A stretch of DNA of 64,000 nucleotides from Platerodrilus igneus (GCA_036346225.1 JARFIW010001458.1:744001-808000); one strand, 5' to 3'. Shown: positions 43,421 to 55,829, counted from the first letter of the stretch. Notes: a model not told the origin generated them from the sequence alone. Program-made: numbers and translations.

Positions 43421-43739
43421 GTTTTAGACTATTTAAAAAAATTGTTTTACTGATATGTGGAATAATTAATTAATTTATATTTCCTTCGTCATAATCGAAC
43501 AATTCTAGGGCAACATGTAACAACAATAGTACGGTTTATTCATATTCTACAACAGTGTCAATGCTGTCTTGTGAGTGAACAAGAACATACAATTGCTTAT
43601 AAATTGGCAGCAGGCGGCTGAAAAAGAGTCTAGTTAGCAACGCTATTAGTGGAGCGAGCATGTTTTGGTGCAGTATTAGAAATAAAAAATTTTCCTATTA
43701 CCGAGCGGTTGTTCCCATTGTTAACTTATAAAAAAATCC

Positions 43740-44700
43740 TTGCGAGCAAGAAAAAGACCTGCTGGTGGTCCTACCAAACTAGATGTAAAAAATTATATCG
43801 ATATTTTGAAGAAAACCAATGCATATAATAAACTGTATCACAAGGATTTGTCTAAAATATCCAAATACAAAAATTATATCGACCCGAATTTAACACTTTC
43901 ACTCGTAACAACTACAATATTTGCAACTTTTCGCTTTCCGCATGCCTCGACAAGAGAGGCGGCTACAGCAGTGATTCCTACGATTCCCATTAACTTACGT
44001 CTCAAAATAACGAAGAAAAAGAAAGGCTTCGGTAGGCCGAATTTATCAAAAAAATAATGAGTAATACAAATAGGATTTGGCGACACAAGAAATGTGGCAA
44101 TTCTAATAAGATCGAATGCGTTCATAGGGGCTCATCTCCGAGCTGGTGAACTGAATTCCTTTGTTGCTGGTGGAGGGTTCATAGGTCACAGAATCCAAAT
44201 GTTTTTTCCTATTATACCTGAATTTAAGGAAGCAAAATTAATCGCCTAACAAAATATGTATGTCTTAAAGAATCGTCTCAAAAGCAAATAGTCGTCGATA
44301 AAATTGGAAAACCGTATGTTAGAGACTCCGAAGGCGGCGGTTTTGCTAATACCGCTGCGCACGGCCTTCAGGTATAGGATTTAGACTAACTTCCAAAGAG
44401 GATTTTAACATAAAAAATAGAAAACGTTGCAGCGTAGCCGGAACGGATGCGATAAATAAACAAAGTGCCTTAGTATCAGATGGGACCGAGAAAATAGTTA
44501 ACTTGCAAGATTTTAGAATAGTGAATTTGGCTGATCTGAAAAAATCAAACGACGTTATAAACCTAAAATTTTAAAACGAACAACACACGCTGCGCGTATA
44601 GGTAAAGTATTGGAAAGATGTTTCATATCTACATATTCAGGGCAACGAGCTAAGAAATTTGAATTTGACAAACCCAAAAACTTCGAGGCTTAAGAATTGT
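43740..44700 (+). pseudogene. Unassigned Polinton ORFs
   Basis: A first open piece (43740-44057) is rich in Lys. Later pieces read AHLRAGELNSFVAGGGFIGH (about 44125) and VAGTDAINKQSALVSDG with VNLQDFRIVNLADLKK (about 44430-44540). They lie between packaging and integrase genes, so a minor capsid or accessory protein is likely, but I do not recognise them with confidence. Confidence 0.4.
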
Positions 44701-44704
44701 CAAC

Positions 44705-45052
44705 GTGAGCGAAGCCGAAAACAAGCGCTACGCCGTTTCTAAACTCTATGAGGATACGAAAAGACAAAATTTTACCGAAATTGTCGCCATTCACTGTGAC
44801 AACGTGCTAATTCGAGATGTATTGCAATCGGTCGTTCACGCCTCAGGCAAAGTTATTTCAAACACAAACTTCCTGATTTTTAATCATTTAAAATTAAGTG
44901 TTAAAACACCTACTGGAGACGATTTACAATTTCACAAGATTAATTTTGACGTTGTTAGACATCTGTTCGTGTTAATCCACATCCTCCTACTCGTCTCCAT
45001 CCTCCTGCCAAACCTAAAAATGGTTAGAAATATAATGATAAGGAGATACTAA
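44705..45052 (+). CDS. Unassigned ORF in Polinton remnant
   Basis: A 115-codon frame with no recognised motif; the C-terminal third is hydrophobic (LFVLIHILLLVSILL) and may be out of the original frame. It lies just before the integrase. Confidence 0.3.
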   Translation: MSEAENKRYAVSKLYEDTKRQNFTEIVAIHCDNVLIRDVLQSVVHASGKVISNTNFLIFNHLKLSVKTPTGDDLQFHKINFDVVRHLFVLIHILLLVSILLPNLKMVRNIMIRRY

Positions 45053-45099
45053 TGGACGAGTTGCACTGTGGGGTTACGAAAAATTTCCCATGTTAAAGA

Positions 45100-45945
45100 A
45101 CGATTTTGAAATCGTATCGCGACTTATTCCAAGCTGATATTGCGGAATTTATTCCATATTCGAAATATAACAAAGACCATAAACATATTTTATTCCGGAT
45201 CGATTGTTATTCAAAATACTTATGGGCGAAGCCGCTTAAATCCAAGAATGGCGAAACTGTCAGATCTAAAATGCGTAAGATTTTAGACGAAATTAAAAGT
45301 TCGCGACCTCCTTTGCCAAAAAACTTGCAAACCATACTGGTAATGAATTCTATAACGTCCAGTTTACACAGCTGATAAAGGAATATGGCGATATTATTTA
45401 TTACTCTACACACAGTAAAATCAAGACTGCTATTATAGAACCACAATCAGAACAATAAAAAGCAAGCTACATAAAACTCTTAACCTGCATGGGGAATGGA
45501 AGTGTATTGACAATTGATTTAATTATATCGAGATACAACGATGCGGTGTATCCATCACTAAAGAAAAAACAAGAAATATGATTGCAAAAACGCTTCTGAA
45601 AATATACAGTAAATTAAAACATGCAACTAGAAAACCTCGTTACGTCGTGGGCAACTTTATGCAAATATCAAAATATAGAAGTCTTTTTCTAAGAGATACA
45701 ACACAAAGCAAAGAAACGTTTAAAATATACAAAGGGTTTTGAGTAAATCCGACTACATATATGTTTATTGACATACATGGTAATCCAATATTTGGAAAAC
45801 TTTATGAAACTAAACTGCAGAAAACCAGGTTCCAAACATTTACCTTATTGAGAAAATACTAAGGCGAAAAGGCTCCGAAATTCCCGTCAGATGGTTGGGA
45901 TTCCATGGGCCTTTCTGGATTAAGAAATCGGCCTTTGTATAAATA
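45100..45945 (+). pseudogene. Polinton integrase with chromodomain
   Basis: FQADIAEFIPYSKYNKDHKH and FRIDCYSKYLWAKPLKSKNG (45121-45255) form the start of the retroviral-type integrase core with its first Asp. Frame changes follow. Farther on, KYRSLFLRDTT and TYIFIDIHGNPIFGKLYETK (about 45670-45815) and a chromodomain-like segment with LRRKGSEIPVRWLGF (about 45860-45910) are readable. The integrase inserts the linear element; the chromodomain would steer it to chromatin. Broken by at least three frame changes or stops. Confidence 0.75.
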
Positions 45946-46377
45946 TGTTATATAAAGAAAAGCTATATTAAACAACAAGAGATTTATTATTTTAATACTT
46001 TTTATTATATTCTATACTACATGCATGAATGAAGTTATAGACAAAAACCTTGAAAATTTAACAATGCAGTATTTAATTGATTTTTAGAAGTATAAAAAAG
46101 ACAACTTTTAATTTATTTATTATATTACACATTCTACATGTATTTAATTAATTGAATTTTTATATAAAATCTTATTTAATAAGTTATTACATTATAGTAT
46201 TTAATCAATTTTATAAAGAATATAAAAAATACAAGTAGAGTTTTTATTATTATACAAAACTTTTTAGAAAAAGTCCTCGCCACAAAACACAATGAATGAG
46301 CTATCTGTTACATGTACTATATCAAAAAAAAGTTGAGGAATATGTAGTTGCGCGAATGAGAAAGTGTTCTGACAGTC

Positions 46378-46538
46378 CTTTTAATTTTTAATGCGTTTTA
46401 TTTTTTAGTATACTACTGGTGATGACCACATAGTAATCGAGATACGTATTTAGATTTTTAAAAAAATTTTTTGTGGTAACAAGGTATTAATTATTTTAAT
46501 TTGTGTCGTGTCACAGTGTTCTAATGTATTATTATTGA
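46378..46538 (+). repeat. 5' pseudo-LTR of the Penelope element
   Basis: Direct copy of 49131-49275; the hammerhead-like stretch is at 46411-46450. Confidence 0.75.
46411..46450 (+). ncRNA. Hammerhead-like motif, degenerate
   Basis: TGGTGATGACCACATAGTAA then TCGAGATACG: TGATGA core followed by a damaged GAAA box (GAGA). Confidence 0.3.
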
Positions 46539-46559
46539 CCATGACTTTCTGGTCTTCGG

Positions 46560-48902
46560 AACTTAACAAGAATTGTAGTTTAACTCATAGAGTTAGTTTT
46601 GTTAGAGCAGATATTAGATTTCTAAAAAGTTGTAAAAAGTTCAAAGCTTTTTCAAATTTTATCAATGTAAAAATTAGAAGTAATTGTAAGCGCGGTAATA
46701 AAATGATCAATTTTGCTCAGGTTAAATGGTTAAATTTAGAAGTCAATTATCTGTATAGCAAAATTAGTAGTTTGGTACTGGAAACGTACAAATTGCACCT
46801 AGCTTTGATGCACAATCTGTTTGAGTCCAGTTTCCAGGAATGAAGCAATTTTCAGAAACATTCTTTAGAGGTTAACAATCATAAATTGCTAATTAAGATT
46901 GGTAGTCAAAATGCCAAGCTAGGGAAACTACTAAAGAATCACAATAAACTCCCCAGAAAACTGGAAATTGCTTCACCTCCAATAGATTCAATATTAGTTA
47001 ACGAGTCGTCAAAAATCTTTAATAATGAAGAATTGGCTTTTCTTAATCGGGGCTTAAAATTTGGCTTAGAACACACGCAAATCCCTTTCGAATATAAAAT
47101 TGTAGAAATTGGGAGCTCTATTTCAAGGTTAGATGACGAATTAAAAAGTTTCATTAGGATCACGTGCAAAATTCAACTTTGGGATAACTTGCGTTCCTCC
47201 GCAAGAAAAGTCTCAGAACAGACAAGAAAAGACCTACTGATTATTAAGGAATTACGACAGAAAGATTGCTTTTATTTAAAAGCGGACAAGGGTAATAGGT
47301 TAGTCATTCTAGATAAACAAGATTATGTTGATAGAGTAGAAACTTTGATATCTAAGGGTCCTTATAGACCAAAAGTCACAAAGAGGAAAAATGAGATTCC
47401 TTTAAATAAAATGGTAAAAACAACAGAGTCTGTTTTGAAGAAATGACCAAACCTAATTTCACCCACATTAAAATTGAAATTGACAGTTTCAAACCCTGAA
47501 AATCCAAAACTGTACTGCTTGCCTAAAACTCACAAGACAGATAAATCGATGATACCAATTGTTTCAGGTATTAACTCACCGGCTTATCGGTTATCACAGT
47601 GGTTGTCAAAAAACTTAAGAATTTAAAGATAAATAGTTTGACTGTACAAAACTTTTTAGAGTTAAGGATGTCACATTAGAAGAGAACGAAATCTTAATTT
47701 CATTTGACGTCAGCGCATTATTCCCTAGTTTTCCTATACCACGTACCTTGACATATTTAAAGGATGCTCCAATAGATAGTAACGTTCATAACGATAAAAT
47801 AGAACTGTATATTAAACTTATTTCACACTGCATGTCCTAGAACTGTTTTCAGTTTAACAACAAACTGTACGAACAATATGAAGGGACAGCAATGGGAAAC
47901 AGCATATCACCATTCATAGCTAATTTGTTTATGTCGCACTTTGAAACTGAATTTAAAAAGAATTCTAAATACGTCCCACGAATATGGATAAGGTACGTGA
48001 ATGACATGTTGCCATTTTTGACACTTCCAAATCAAATGTTGACGATGTCCTTAATGAATTAAATTCAAAAGTTAAAAGCATAAAATTCACATACGAACTC
48101 GACAATAATGGGGAATTGCACATTTCTAGATACACTAGTAATTAGAAACGATAATAATCTAGAAATTTATATTTATAGGAAAGAAACTAATGTGATTCGT
48201 TTTATTTTATCCTCCTCCAACTACAGTTTACAACATAAACTGGCAGCTTTCAATTCTTTGGTAAACAGATTAATTAATTTTCTTTTAAATAGCGACAGGT
48301 TTAATAAGGAGCTTGTACTTATTAAACAATTAGCGATTCACAGTGGTTTCTCTGCGGTTATTGTAGACAGAATATTAAGAAAATGTAAGAATAGAAATAA
48401 CATCCGTAAATCAACGACTAATAAATTAGTCAAATTTGTCAAACTTCCTTTTCATAGCACCATTAAGGGTCTTAATAAAATATTTAAACAATTCAATTTC
48501 AAAATTGCATATAATAATATTAATAAAATTAGCGATCTGTTAGGTAACCCAAAAGACAAAGTAGACGAGCTGCAAAAGTTGGAGATTTATGAGATTAGCT
48601 GTTCGGGTCTAGGATGTTCTCAAAAATTTATTGGTCAGACTAAGAGAAATGTTATAACTAGATTTAAAGTGCACATTGCTTATTTCAAATATGGTAAATA
48701 TGAAAGATCTCAAGTCGCCAAACATATTTTTGAAACCAGCCACCCGGTTAAACTAGAGGATGTCAGACTGTTGAAGGCGGTGTCAACGTATTCCTCCCTT
48801 ATTGCGTATAAATCAATCAAAATAGTTAAACACAAAGGACCTTTCTTAAATACTGACAAGGGTCCAATAACGTCATCTGGATTGCTTTCTCTGTTGGCTT
48901 AA
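46560..48902 (+). pseudogene. Penelope-like reverse transcriptase / GIY-YIG protein
   Basis: N-terminal region: DIRFLKSCKKFKAFSNFINV (about 46608) and LETYKLHLALMHNL. Middle: KELRQKDCFYLKADKGNRLV (47245 onward). RT: LYCLPKTHKTD (47514), ISFDVSALFPSFP (47697), GTAMGNSISPFIANLFM (47887) and RYVNDMLP (47992), where the catalytic YVDD has become YVND. C-terminal open frame 48108-48902: NCTFLDTLVIRND, then a GIY-YIG nuclease remnant, YEISCSGLGCSQKFIGQTKR with HIFETSHPVK. Stops and frame changes interrupt the RT, and the changed active site confirms it is dead. Confidence 0.85.
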
Positions 48903-49130
48903 CAACCAATGGGAACGCATGATTTACTTTGACTTCGTTAAAACAGTTTTAATTTTAGTATAAGTTAACTGGTTTTTGTTTATTACGGCACTTTGTTTTG
49001 TAGAGATCACCAGCCTTGGTGAGGCGAATATTCTCAGGTGTTCAAAACAAATTTTAGTAAATTGTTTGTTGGAAAAGATCAATTCAGCCTACGCGGTGGG
49101 AAGAATATCCTCAGAAGGGTTTCCCGAACA

Positions 49131-49275
49131 ACTTTTAATTTTAATGCGTTTTATTTTTTAGTTTACTATTGATGATGAGATAGTTGTCGAAATACGTACC
49201 TATTTTGTTGTAAAGGCATATTAATTATTTTAATTTGTATCGTGCCAGAGTGTTCTAATTTATTATTATTAATAT
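49131..49275 (+). repeat. 3' pseudo-LTR of the Penelope element
   Basis: Contains a better preserved hammerhead-like motif at 49161-49200 than the 5' copy. Confidence 0.75.
49161..49200 (+). ncRNA. Hammerhead-like motif
   Basis: TTGATGATGAGATAGTTGTC then GAAATACG: a TGATGA core and an intact GAAA box, but stem II is weak. Confidence 0.35.
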
Positions 49276-49279
49276 CTTT

Positions 49280-49844
49280 CCATAACCTTGTTGGATTTCC
49301 TTTTGAAAAGAACCTAGTTTTGTCCATAAAATAACTAGTCGTTTTGCATTGGAGTCTACATTGTCTTTATATGTGTAAAAATTTAATTCTTGAACTAGCA
49401 ATATTTGACGTTTCCAACAAAGCTCTTCAGCGTTTTTTTTTTAATTTAATTTCAATATAAAGCAATACGCGTTTAAAATTGGAATTACTCAATACAACAT
49501 TATTTTCTCGAAGTTTCACATTCAAAGATTGAACAGCCACGTGTCTTTCTGCAAATAATAGAAATTACATTGTCGTTTACTTTAAAACTTTATAACATTT
49601 ACTTTGGGCAAATGTTGTATACATAATATCTCTGATGTTTATTTGGACGCTGTCTGGAAGATTCGTAGTTTTACTTTTCCTTCCAGGTCTCTTTCCAGGA
49701 CTGCATACAACTAGATCAGCTATCCGCCGCGATTCAACGCTAGTAACTGTTTTGTCACTAATTTGCAAAACTGAAACCACTATCTAATAGACACAGTAGT
49801 TAAAATACAATTTGTTATGTAAAATCGTTTACCCCTACTTTTGA
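49280..49844. other. Nothing firmly recognised; possible transposon protein fragment
   Basis: A minus-strand frame (49780-49577) contains GKRPGRKSKTTNLPDSVQIN, which resembles the N-terminal part of some transposon proteins. Too little for a family call. Confidence 0.25.
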
Positions 49845-50152
49845 TTTTCCAATGCTTTGCCTTAAGGCACTACATTGGCCAGAAAGCGAGTTTTTTATCT
49901 TTAATTTTAAATTTTGCCGAACCCTTGTTGTTCCAAGCAAGGTAGGTATCTTTAATGTGCGTGACAACATACACACACACGCGCGCACACACACACACGC
50001 GCGCGGGACCTACATTTTACCTCTCATTCAAACGAAGGCATATTTTTGTGAAAATTGCTCGCCGAACATTTTTCAAGCGATTTGTGTTCGGAATCAAACC
50101 CGTCATCTTGCGATCAGCAGTCATACGCAAACCTATCTGATCCATGGAACCC
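49845..50152 (-). mobile_element. SINE, same family, with internal CA/CG expansion
   Basis: Tail, central block and tRNA-like head in minus orientation. The ACAACACTCACACAC block has expanded into a 36-base CA/CG repeat at 49971-50007. The head is like that of unit 5 (CTGATCGCAAGATGACGGG on the minus strand). Confidence 0.85.
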
Positions 50153-53100
50153 CCTGAAAATTGTTTTTACTTCCTGTACTACCTGTACCGAAATTAAAGG
50201 ACCCGATTTTGCTTTTTTTCTTCAAAATATGTCAATAAGTTCAACACTAAGTATTGAACTTGTGTCCCCAAAGTTGTCTTTAGCTAGCATTTTGCAATAC
50301 TGTGTTCTAATAAACACTTTTTTGCTAAATTGTTAATAAATGCAATGTATAAGTAAAAATGAGCTTTTTAAATACGATAAAAGTAGGATTATGTTATGAC
50401 AAAAGTGAGGTTATATTATTATTATTATTACCGCCAAATTTAGAGTTCTACTTTAGCCATTTAAACGAAGTATAGCACTTTATTTTTCTGCAGTACAAAA
50501 TAAATTACGTAGGAGTAGTATTAAGGTAATGCGTATTATTTACTCGTTACCTTCTCTTTATACCCGTTATGAAATTGATACATCTTTGAACGTATATACG
50601 TGTATCATAGGTTTAAATAATAGTCACTTAATGATCTTCTTTCGTGGTCCCGACTATAGCTATTCTGGCTTTAGACTTCTCTCCTTTTGTTGGTAATGGC
50701 AAGCTATTTAAAACCTCTATTGACAGTTACGTAATTTATTTTATTTTAATGACTAACCTTCCGATATGGAAAAGTTTTGCCGCGTCGAGTCTGCGTTGAA
50801 AAGAACCGCATGGCTTTTTGTTTGATCTCTTGATCTAAGCGCAGCCATTCATCGTATAATAAACTTTAGGAACTTGTTCATCCAAGTACTACTGTTTTTG
50901 GGGAAAACCTTGACAAATTATCAAAATTGAATTCTGACATTCCTCCAGCCTTACAATAACCAATGGATACCTTCGCCGACAATTTGCAAACTCTAAAGAA
51001 ATTTAATCTGGCTGTAGTAAATTGAAAATTTTTTTCTCTAGTCCAGATGACCTTAAATTATCATGATGTACACGGTTGCAACTGGATATTACCATATTCA
51101 AAACCATACAGATTTAATCGTTCATTTAGAAAAAAATGCGCGTTTCTATTCAGTTTGTCTGTAAATCAAACATCTAACTTAAGCATAGTTATTTATTGTG
51201 ACAGCCAGACATGTTTTTCACCGCTGTCTCGGTGTTGGTACACATGGGTTTACGTTTTTAGACGTCCGCATTGCAACAAGACAGTACTGCTTATCGGTGG
51301 AAGAACTTTGCTAAACGTTTTTTTCTAGAAGACTACACTTTAGTCAGCAAATGCTAATTCTGTATAAATGGTTTTAGAAATTTCTGTAAATTGAATAAAC
51401 TCCAATCACGCGATTTACGTCTCATTTTTCCACTTTTGACTGTACTTTGTCTAAACCTACTTGCAGGTATCAAAATAGTCTTTTTCTGTTGTCTTTCGCT
51501 TTTAAGACCCTACCTTGAGATAGTTCCGCTTCTCCGGTCTGCTACAGGCTATTTTCTCTTCATACCTCTGAGAAAACATTGACTTCGATGGCAGTATTGG
51601 TCCATCTACTTCAAATGCGGTTGTATTCCAACTTCTAGCAAACAAATTCTCTTTTCATAGTTTCCAGCTTTTAAACGGAACTAACCAACCGTTCATTTTT
51701 TCCAAAAACGCCTGTCGACTCGTGTAGCAAGAAATCTTTTATTTCGCAAAATAGGGCGAAGCATACTCCGCACTCTTAAATTCTTAGTATAGTCCATTTG
51801 CTTTAACTTTAGGATGATGTTTCAACTGAATAAAATACCACATTGCTAATGTTAGTTTAAATTGTAATATATTTGATGAAAGATATAGGAATATTCCCAT
51901 TGACAAGAAAAATCGGTGGCAACACCGTACAGAACTGCCAACCTTTATTGTGTTAAATGACAGTATCCTTCAAGCGTAAATCTAGGTATTTATTTGCATA
52001 CAGTTACCAATATTTCATTACTACATTTGATGTCGTACTAAAGTTAAATCGAATGGACTATAGTCCAATCTATACGCTCAGTAGCTCTGCATGGCGTTGT
52101 TTCCATTTCTCTTAAACCTGCAAATGCTTTTATCTATTGTTATTTTTGAAGCCGCAGTACTTCGAAAAATTCTCAATGCCCTGTCCATTACTAAAATTTC
52201 TACTAAGCTTAAAATTGGCTGATCTGTTCTTCACTCAATCTGGACCTATAGATTTTTATTCTACCTAGACAATTTTCTTTAGGTAGTATTAAATGGCCGC
52301 ATCCATGCTGTATGTAATCAATCTGTTACAATCAATATTATTTGTTGGTATAATTTAATGGAAATCACATCCACCGCGCTGTCCTCGGAGATTACTATTT
52401 TGTTTTGTATGACTGACCTAATAGAAGTACTGTTGCTAAATTTTAGAAATCGGAAATGCCCTCGACTTTAAAACTTTTAGACTTGAAGATTCTTTTTGCT
52501 GATAGAAACGTTCATGACACTCTCACCCGCAAGGACTAAAGTCGATATCTAGATTTACTTCCCTTCTAAAATTATTAACCTTCTTTTCCTTGTAAATGAG
52601 ATTTTACTTTAAAACGCTTTGTATCTTTAGAAACATATATAATCATGGTCTTGACTAGAAATTTCAAAACCTGTTATTGCATACCTTTTTAGCTCGTATT
52701 TGTTAATACTTAGCGCATTTAACGCATGGTACTTATATAAGAATGATCTAAATAGAAAGTCCAAATAGGCACATAAATATTAAAAAAAATGTGTTTAATA
52801 TATTTATAATGTAGGAGAAAATACCTTGAACCAATAGAATAAGATCGATATACGGTTTGACACGCAATATGCTAAGTAGATAATATAAACTGCACAACCA
52901 TTATCGGTCTATCTTTATTAGTTGCTGCGATATTTCAATCAGCATTGAATACGTTGTTAAAAGATGTTAAGGTCGGCGAAACTATTGTGCTTAACTCTGT
53001 TAAAAAAATGAATTTGCATACAGTTTTCGCCGCAGGGAATTAACTTTTTGTCAAGGATCCGTGTAAATGTTACAGAACATTTTTAGAAATAGGATCCCAC

Positions 53101-53300
53101 TAAATTTATCATTATTGTTACTCAATTATTGAGCTGCAGAATTCAACATAAATTTATAATCAGAAAATAAAAAATTAACAGTTAAATTTGAAATGGTGTT
53201 TTACTTTTGTATAAGATCAGACTGTCTTTTATGCTATTATTGTTTTGCATACAAAATTATCGTTTATAATTAAGCTAGTAACTGAAAGAAAAAAAATATA
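50153..53300. other. AT-rich stretch, nothing recognised
   Basis: No motif, RNA or clear repeat recognised on either strand; the open frames here are short and without similarity to families I know. Confidence 0.45.
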
Positions 53301-53362
53301 AAGTTACGGACAGGATTTGAACCAATAACCTTCCAATGTGTCTGAACTACAGAAACAGGAAA
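53301..53362 (-). other. tRNA-like segment, possible SINE head
   Basis: The minus strand has a perfect B box (GGTTCAAATCC, 53313-53323) preceded by TGTAGTTCAGACACATTGG, near the A-box consensus. No clear acceptor stem. Confidence 0.4.
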
Positions 53363-53710
53363 TTTAATTAAAAGTGTGGATTGATATAAATCGCATGGGT
53401 AACTATTATATTAACTGAGCCTTTAATTGCGTTTGCCTCCTTTGTCAATAATATCTAACAATGTCAAGATTTTTACATTATGGTAAATATAGATATGAAG
53501 TAATCCTCAAATTCATGACTTAAGTCTACTTTTAAATGTAAATATAAAGGTAGTTGCACAGGTCAAGTTGATGTGTAATATTGTGATGTTAGTTAATATG
53601 CGTATGCGTCTATGTGTGTTTGCGGGATTTTGCTTGCAAGGCTGCGAGCGTGCGTGCACGCTTGCGTTCTTGATACTTGCGCACGCGTGTGCATATATAT
53701 ATATATATAT

Positions 53711-53850
53711 ATAAATTGCCGTGGAAGTCTTCCTAAAAAACATTCGAACCCCAACGTTGGGCCTTCATAAATTGCCGTGGTTGTCTTCCTAAAAAGCATT
53801 CGAGCTCCAACGTTGGGCCGTCATAAATTGCAGTGGAAGTCGTCTTTGGA
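53711..53850. repeat. 58-bp tandem repeat, about 2.4 copies
   Basis: Units start ATAAATTGC(C/A)GTGG, followed by GTCTTCCTAAAAA(A/G)CATTCG and CCAACGTTGGGCC. The third copy stops after GTCGTC. Confidence 0.9.
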
Positions 53851-53999
53851 CCTCGCCAGACTCAAAAAAAAATAATTTTCAGAATTATAAAAATTTCAAA
53901 AAATTTTTATACCCGGATTCTGCTTTCTATAATTAATTTCTTCAGGAGCTTCCCTGGCTAGCTCAGGTGTGCCTAATTGACTATCATTCTCTTAACCAT

Positions 54000-55740
54000 T
54001 AACACACCATTCAATAAAATCACAAAATAATACAACAATCATACCATATTTATTTACCGCTATTTACAAACAATAATTCATAGTTATGTACAGTTCGGTG
54101 CTCTAGTTACACCTCAATAAATACTATCTTTGTAAAGTCCCTGTTTTTAAAATTGTAATCTCAAACACATTTAATGCAAAGGGAGTAAATGGGCTCTAAA
54201 TAATACCTTATCTTTATTTATTACTGCACACTGGAGTATGGTGAGCTCATGATAACCCAGTTTATTAATGTATGATTTCCACTTTGCATACTATTACTAC
54301 AAACTTAATAAACCCATGTACTCTTAACAATTAAATTTAAATCCATCAAGAAATTTAATAAGCTTTACGAACACCTTTTGTGTTATATTCAAAATACCAT
54401 AATAATAGTCAGTTATACGTATCTTTTCAATACGTTAAATAACGAAAAATAACCATCAAAGTTCACTCACACATCACAAATAATTTCAACAGTTTATAAA
54501 AAAAAACAGCAAATTCAAAAGGCTTATATACCTGAACCCCTCGGCTCCGTAATTATGAGCGCCGCTTCGCCAGCTATTTATAAATAAAAACACAATCTAA
54601 GCTGAGTTTCGTACTACCCATTCATTATCAATTCCAACATCCAAATCCATTTTTATTACATTTGTTTACTACTGTATTACTAATTTACGAGCTTGTTAAA
54701 GTATTCGTGGACCTCAGTTAAATTTAAATTACTCGCCACTAATCGCGTTACTAACTGTAAGGCCACAAATAATCTAATACTATTTTATTGAATTCTACAA
54801 ATTTTTAATACTCACAAGTCTCGTCAGTTGATTATTATACGTCGTTAAGCGATGCAAAATTAAGGAGAGCCCTATTAATTTTCTTCCCGTATTTATACAA
54901 TAAAACCAGGCTCCCTTGGCCACACTTTACGTAAAATACTCAATTGAAAATAATATTTCCACAAATTTTTTTGTATAACCGTCTTAAAACTTCCAGAAAT
55001 ATTCCCTCGTCAACACGCTATATCATACAAACTATCACATCCACCTGTCGCGTGTTCGTTTGTTGTAAAACTAACTATTTTGACCAATGACACAGTCTTG
55101 CGTCCTTACAAAACTCCGCCCGTAATATTGTTATCTTCGTTTTATGCATATTGAATGTCGCATTCCCACCTTACTTGAGTGGTATAAAATCGATATTGCT
55201 GACCGCGTCCACGTGGATTGAGTAGGTGCTTTGTGAAATCGAATGTTTTTATACCCATCTTTATCTGTAGCGTATTATTAATTTTGCATCCCTTTCGCTG
55301 TTTAAGAAACTTTTGTTAGCGTTAATGCGAAACCACCGACGGTTGAACAATATTTCCTTGAAGCTCGCCTTGTTGTGCTTACAAATAAGCGGAAGATGAC
55401 CTTTCCAACATACAGGTGTGCCTAATTAATGATCGTTTAAAATAGCAATTCTCGGAGCTTCTTTTCACGGTATTCTATACAACAGATGTCTGTTTGTTCG
55501 TTACGAAAGCTTTTCGCCTTGGATTATTGATTTTACATGCTCTAATGTGTTTTCTGACGTTATTACCCTTTAAACTAAAATAAATTAAATTAATTAATGA
55601 TTCCTATTGGCTTATAAAACTGATTTTCTTTATGAACCTAGTACCATGTAATCCCTAATTATAAAATACGCCAATACTGTATAATTTAAATTAAATAGAT
55701 GAAATAAATTTTGTACGTAAATATTATGTTCTTCCCTCTA
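54000..55740 (+). repeat. Old dispersed repeat (partner about 58140-60060), limits uncertain
   Basis: Shared blocks in the same order include GTGGT..AAATCGATA with CCACGTGGA (55170-55220 and 59622-59670), CGACGGTT (55337 and 59719), ACCCTTTAA (55565 and 59935) and ATAAATTTTG(T/C)ACGTAA (55704 and 60030). No coding potential seen. Confidence 0.5.
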
Positions 55741-55797
55741 TACAGGGTGTGTGAAATTGCACTGCTTACCCCAAATTTAACCCTTTAAATCCACTAC

Positions 55798-55821
55798 TAT
55801 ATATATATATATATATATATA
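55798..55821. repeat. (TA)n microsatellite
   Basis: TA run about 50 bases after a lone TACAGGGTGTGT terminus-like motif at 55742. Confidence 0.9.
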
Positions 55822-55829
55822 TTACTGTG

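Larger units (their letters stand above)
39173..43430 (+). mobile_element. hAT transposon (ZMYM1-like), right end not found
   Basis: The left end CAGGGGCGGATATTC at 39173 has the CAGGGGCGGAT start common in this hAT group. A transposase pseudogene follows. Two perfect short palindromes lie near the left end (GTGTGCGCCGCACAC at about 39199; GTGCGGT..ACCGCAC at about 39411). No matching right end or 8-bp duplication was seen, so the 3' end is lost or diverged. Confidence 0.65.
37256..45945 (+). mobile_element. Polinton/Maverick remnant, interrupted by a hAT element
   Basis: Plus-strand remnants of capsid protein, packaging ATPase, unassigned ORFs and integrase occur in that order. This gene set is specific to Polintons/Mavericks and related adintovirus-like elements. 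No DNA polymerase B, protease or terminal inverted repeats were found, so the left part is lost or unreadable. A hAT transposon (39173 to about 43430) separates the ATPase from the later genes. Base composition in the coding remnants is less AT-rich than the surroundings. Confidence 0.75.
46378..49275 (+). mobile_element. Penelope-like element with direct pseudo-LTRs
   Basis: Direct repeats of about 140-160 bases flank a coding region: both contain TTAATGCGTTTTATTTTTTAGT, a hammerhead-like motif, TATTAATTATTTTAATTTGT and GTGTTCTAAT. They differ by perhaps a quarter of positions, so the copy is old. The coding region has the Penelope RT and GIY-YIG order. Confidence 0.8.

Noticed and set aside
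43874..44125. Minus-strand frame of 83 codons
   Set aside because: Shadow of the plus-strand Polinton ORF and no motif.
51047..51582. Two plus-strand frames of 93 and 63 codons
   Set aside because: No recognisable motif, start context or neighbour support.
53513..53799. Minus-strand frames with TyrIle repeats
   Set aside because: Produced by the TA microsatellite and the 58-bp tandem repeat.
55742..55760. TACAGGGTGTGT as a transposon end
   Set aside because: A lone terminus-like motif; no inverted partner was found nearby.
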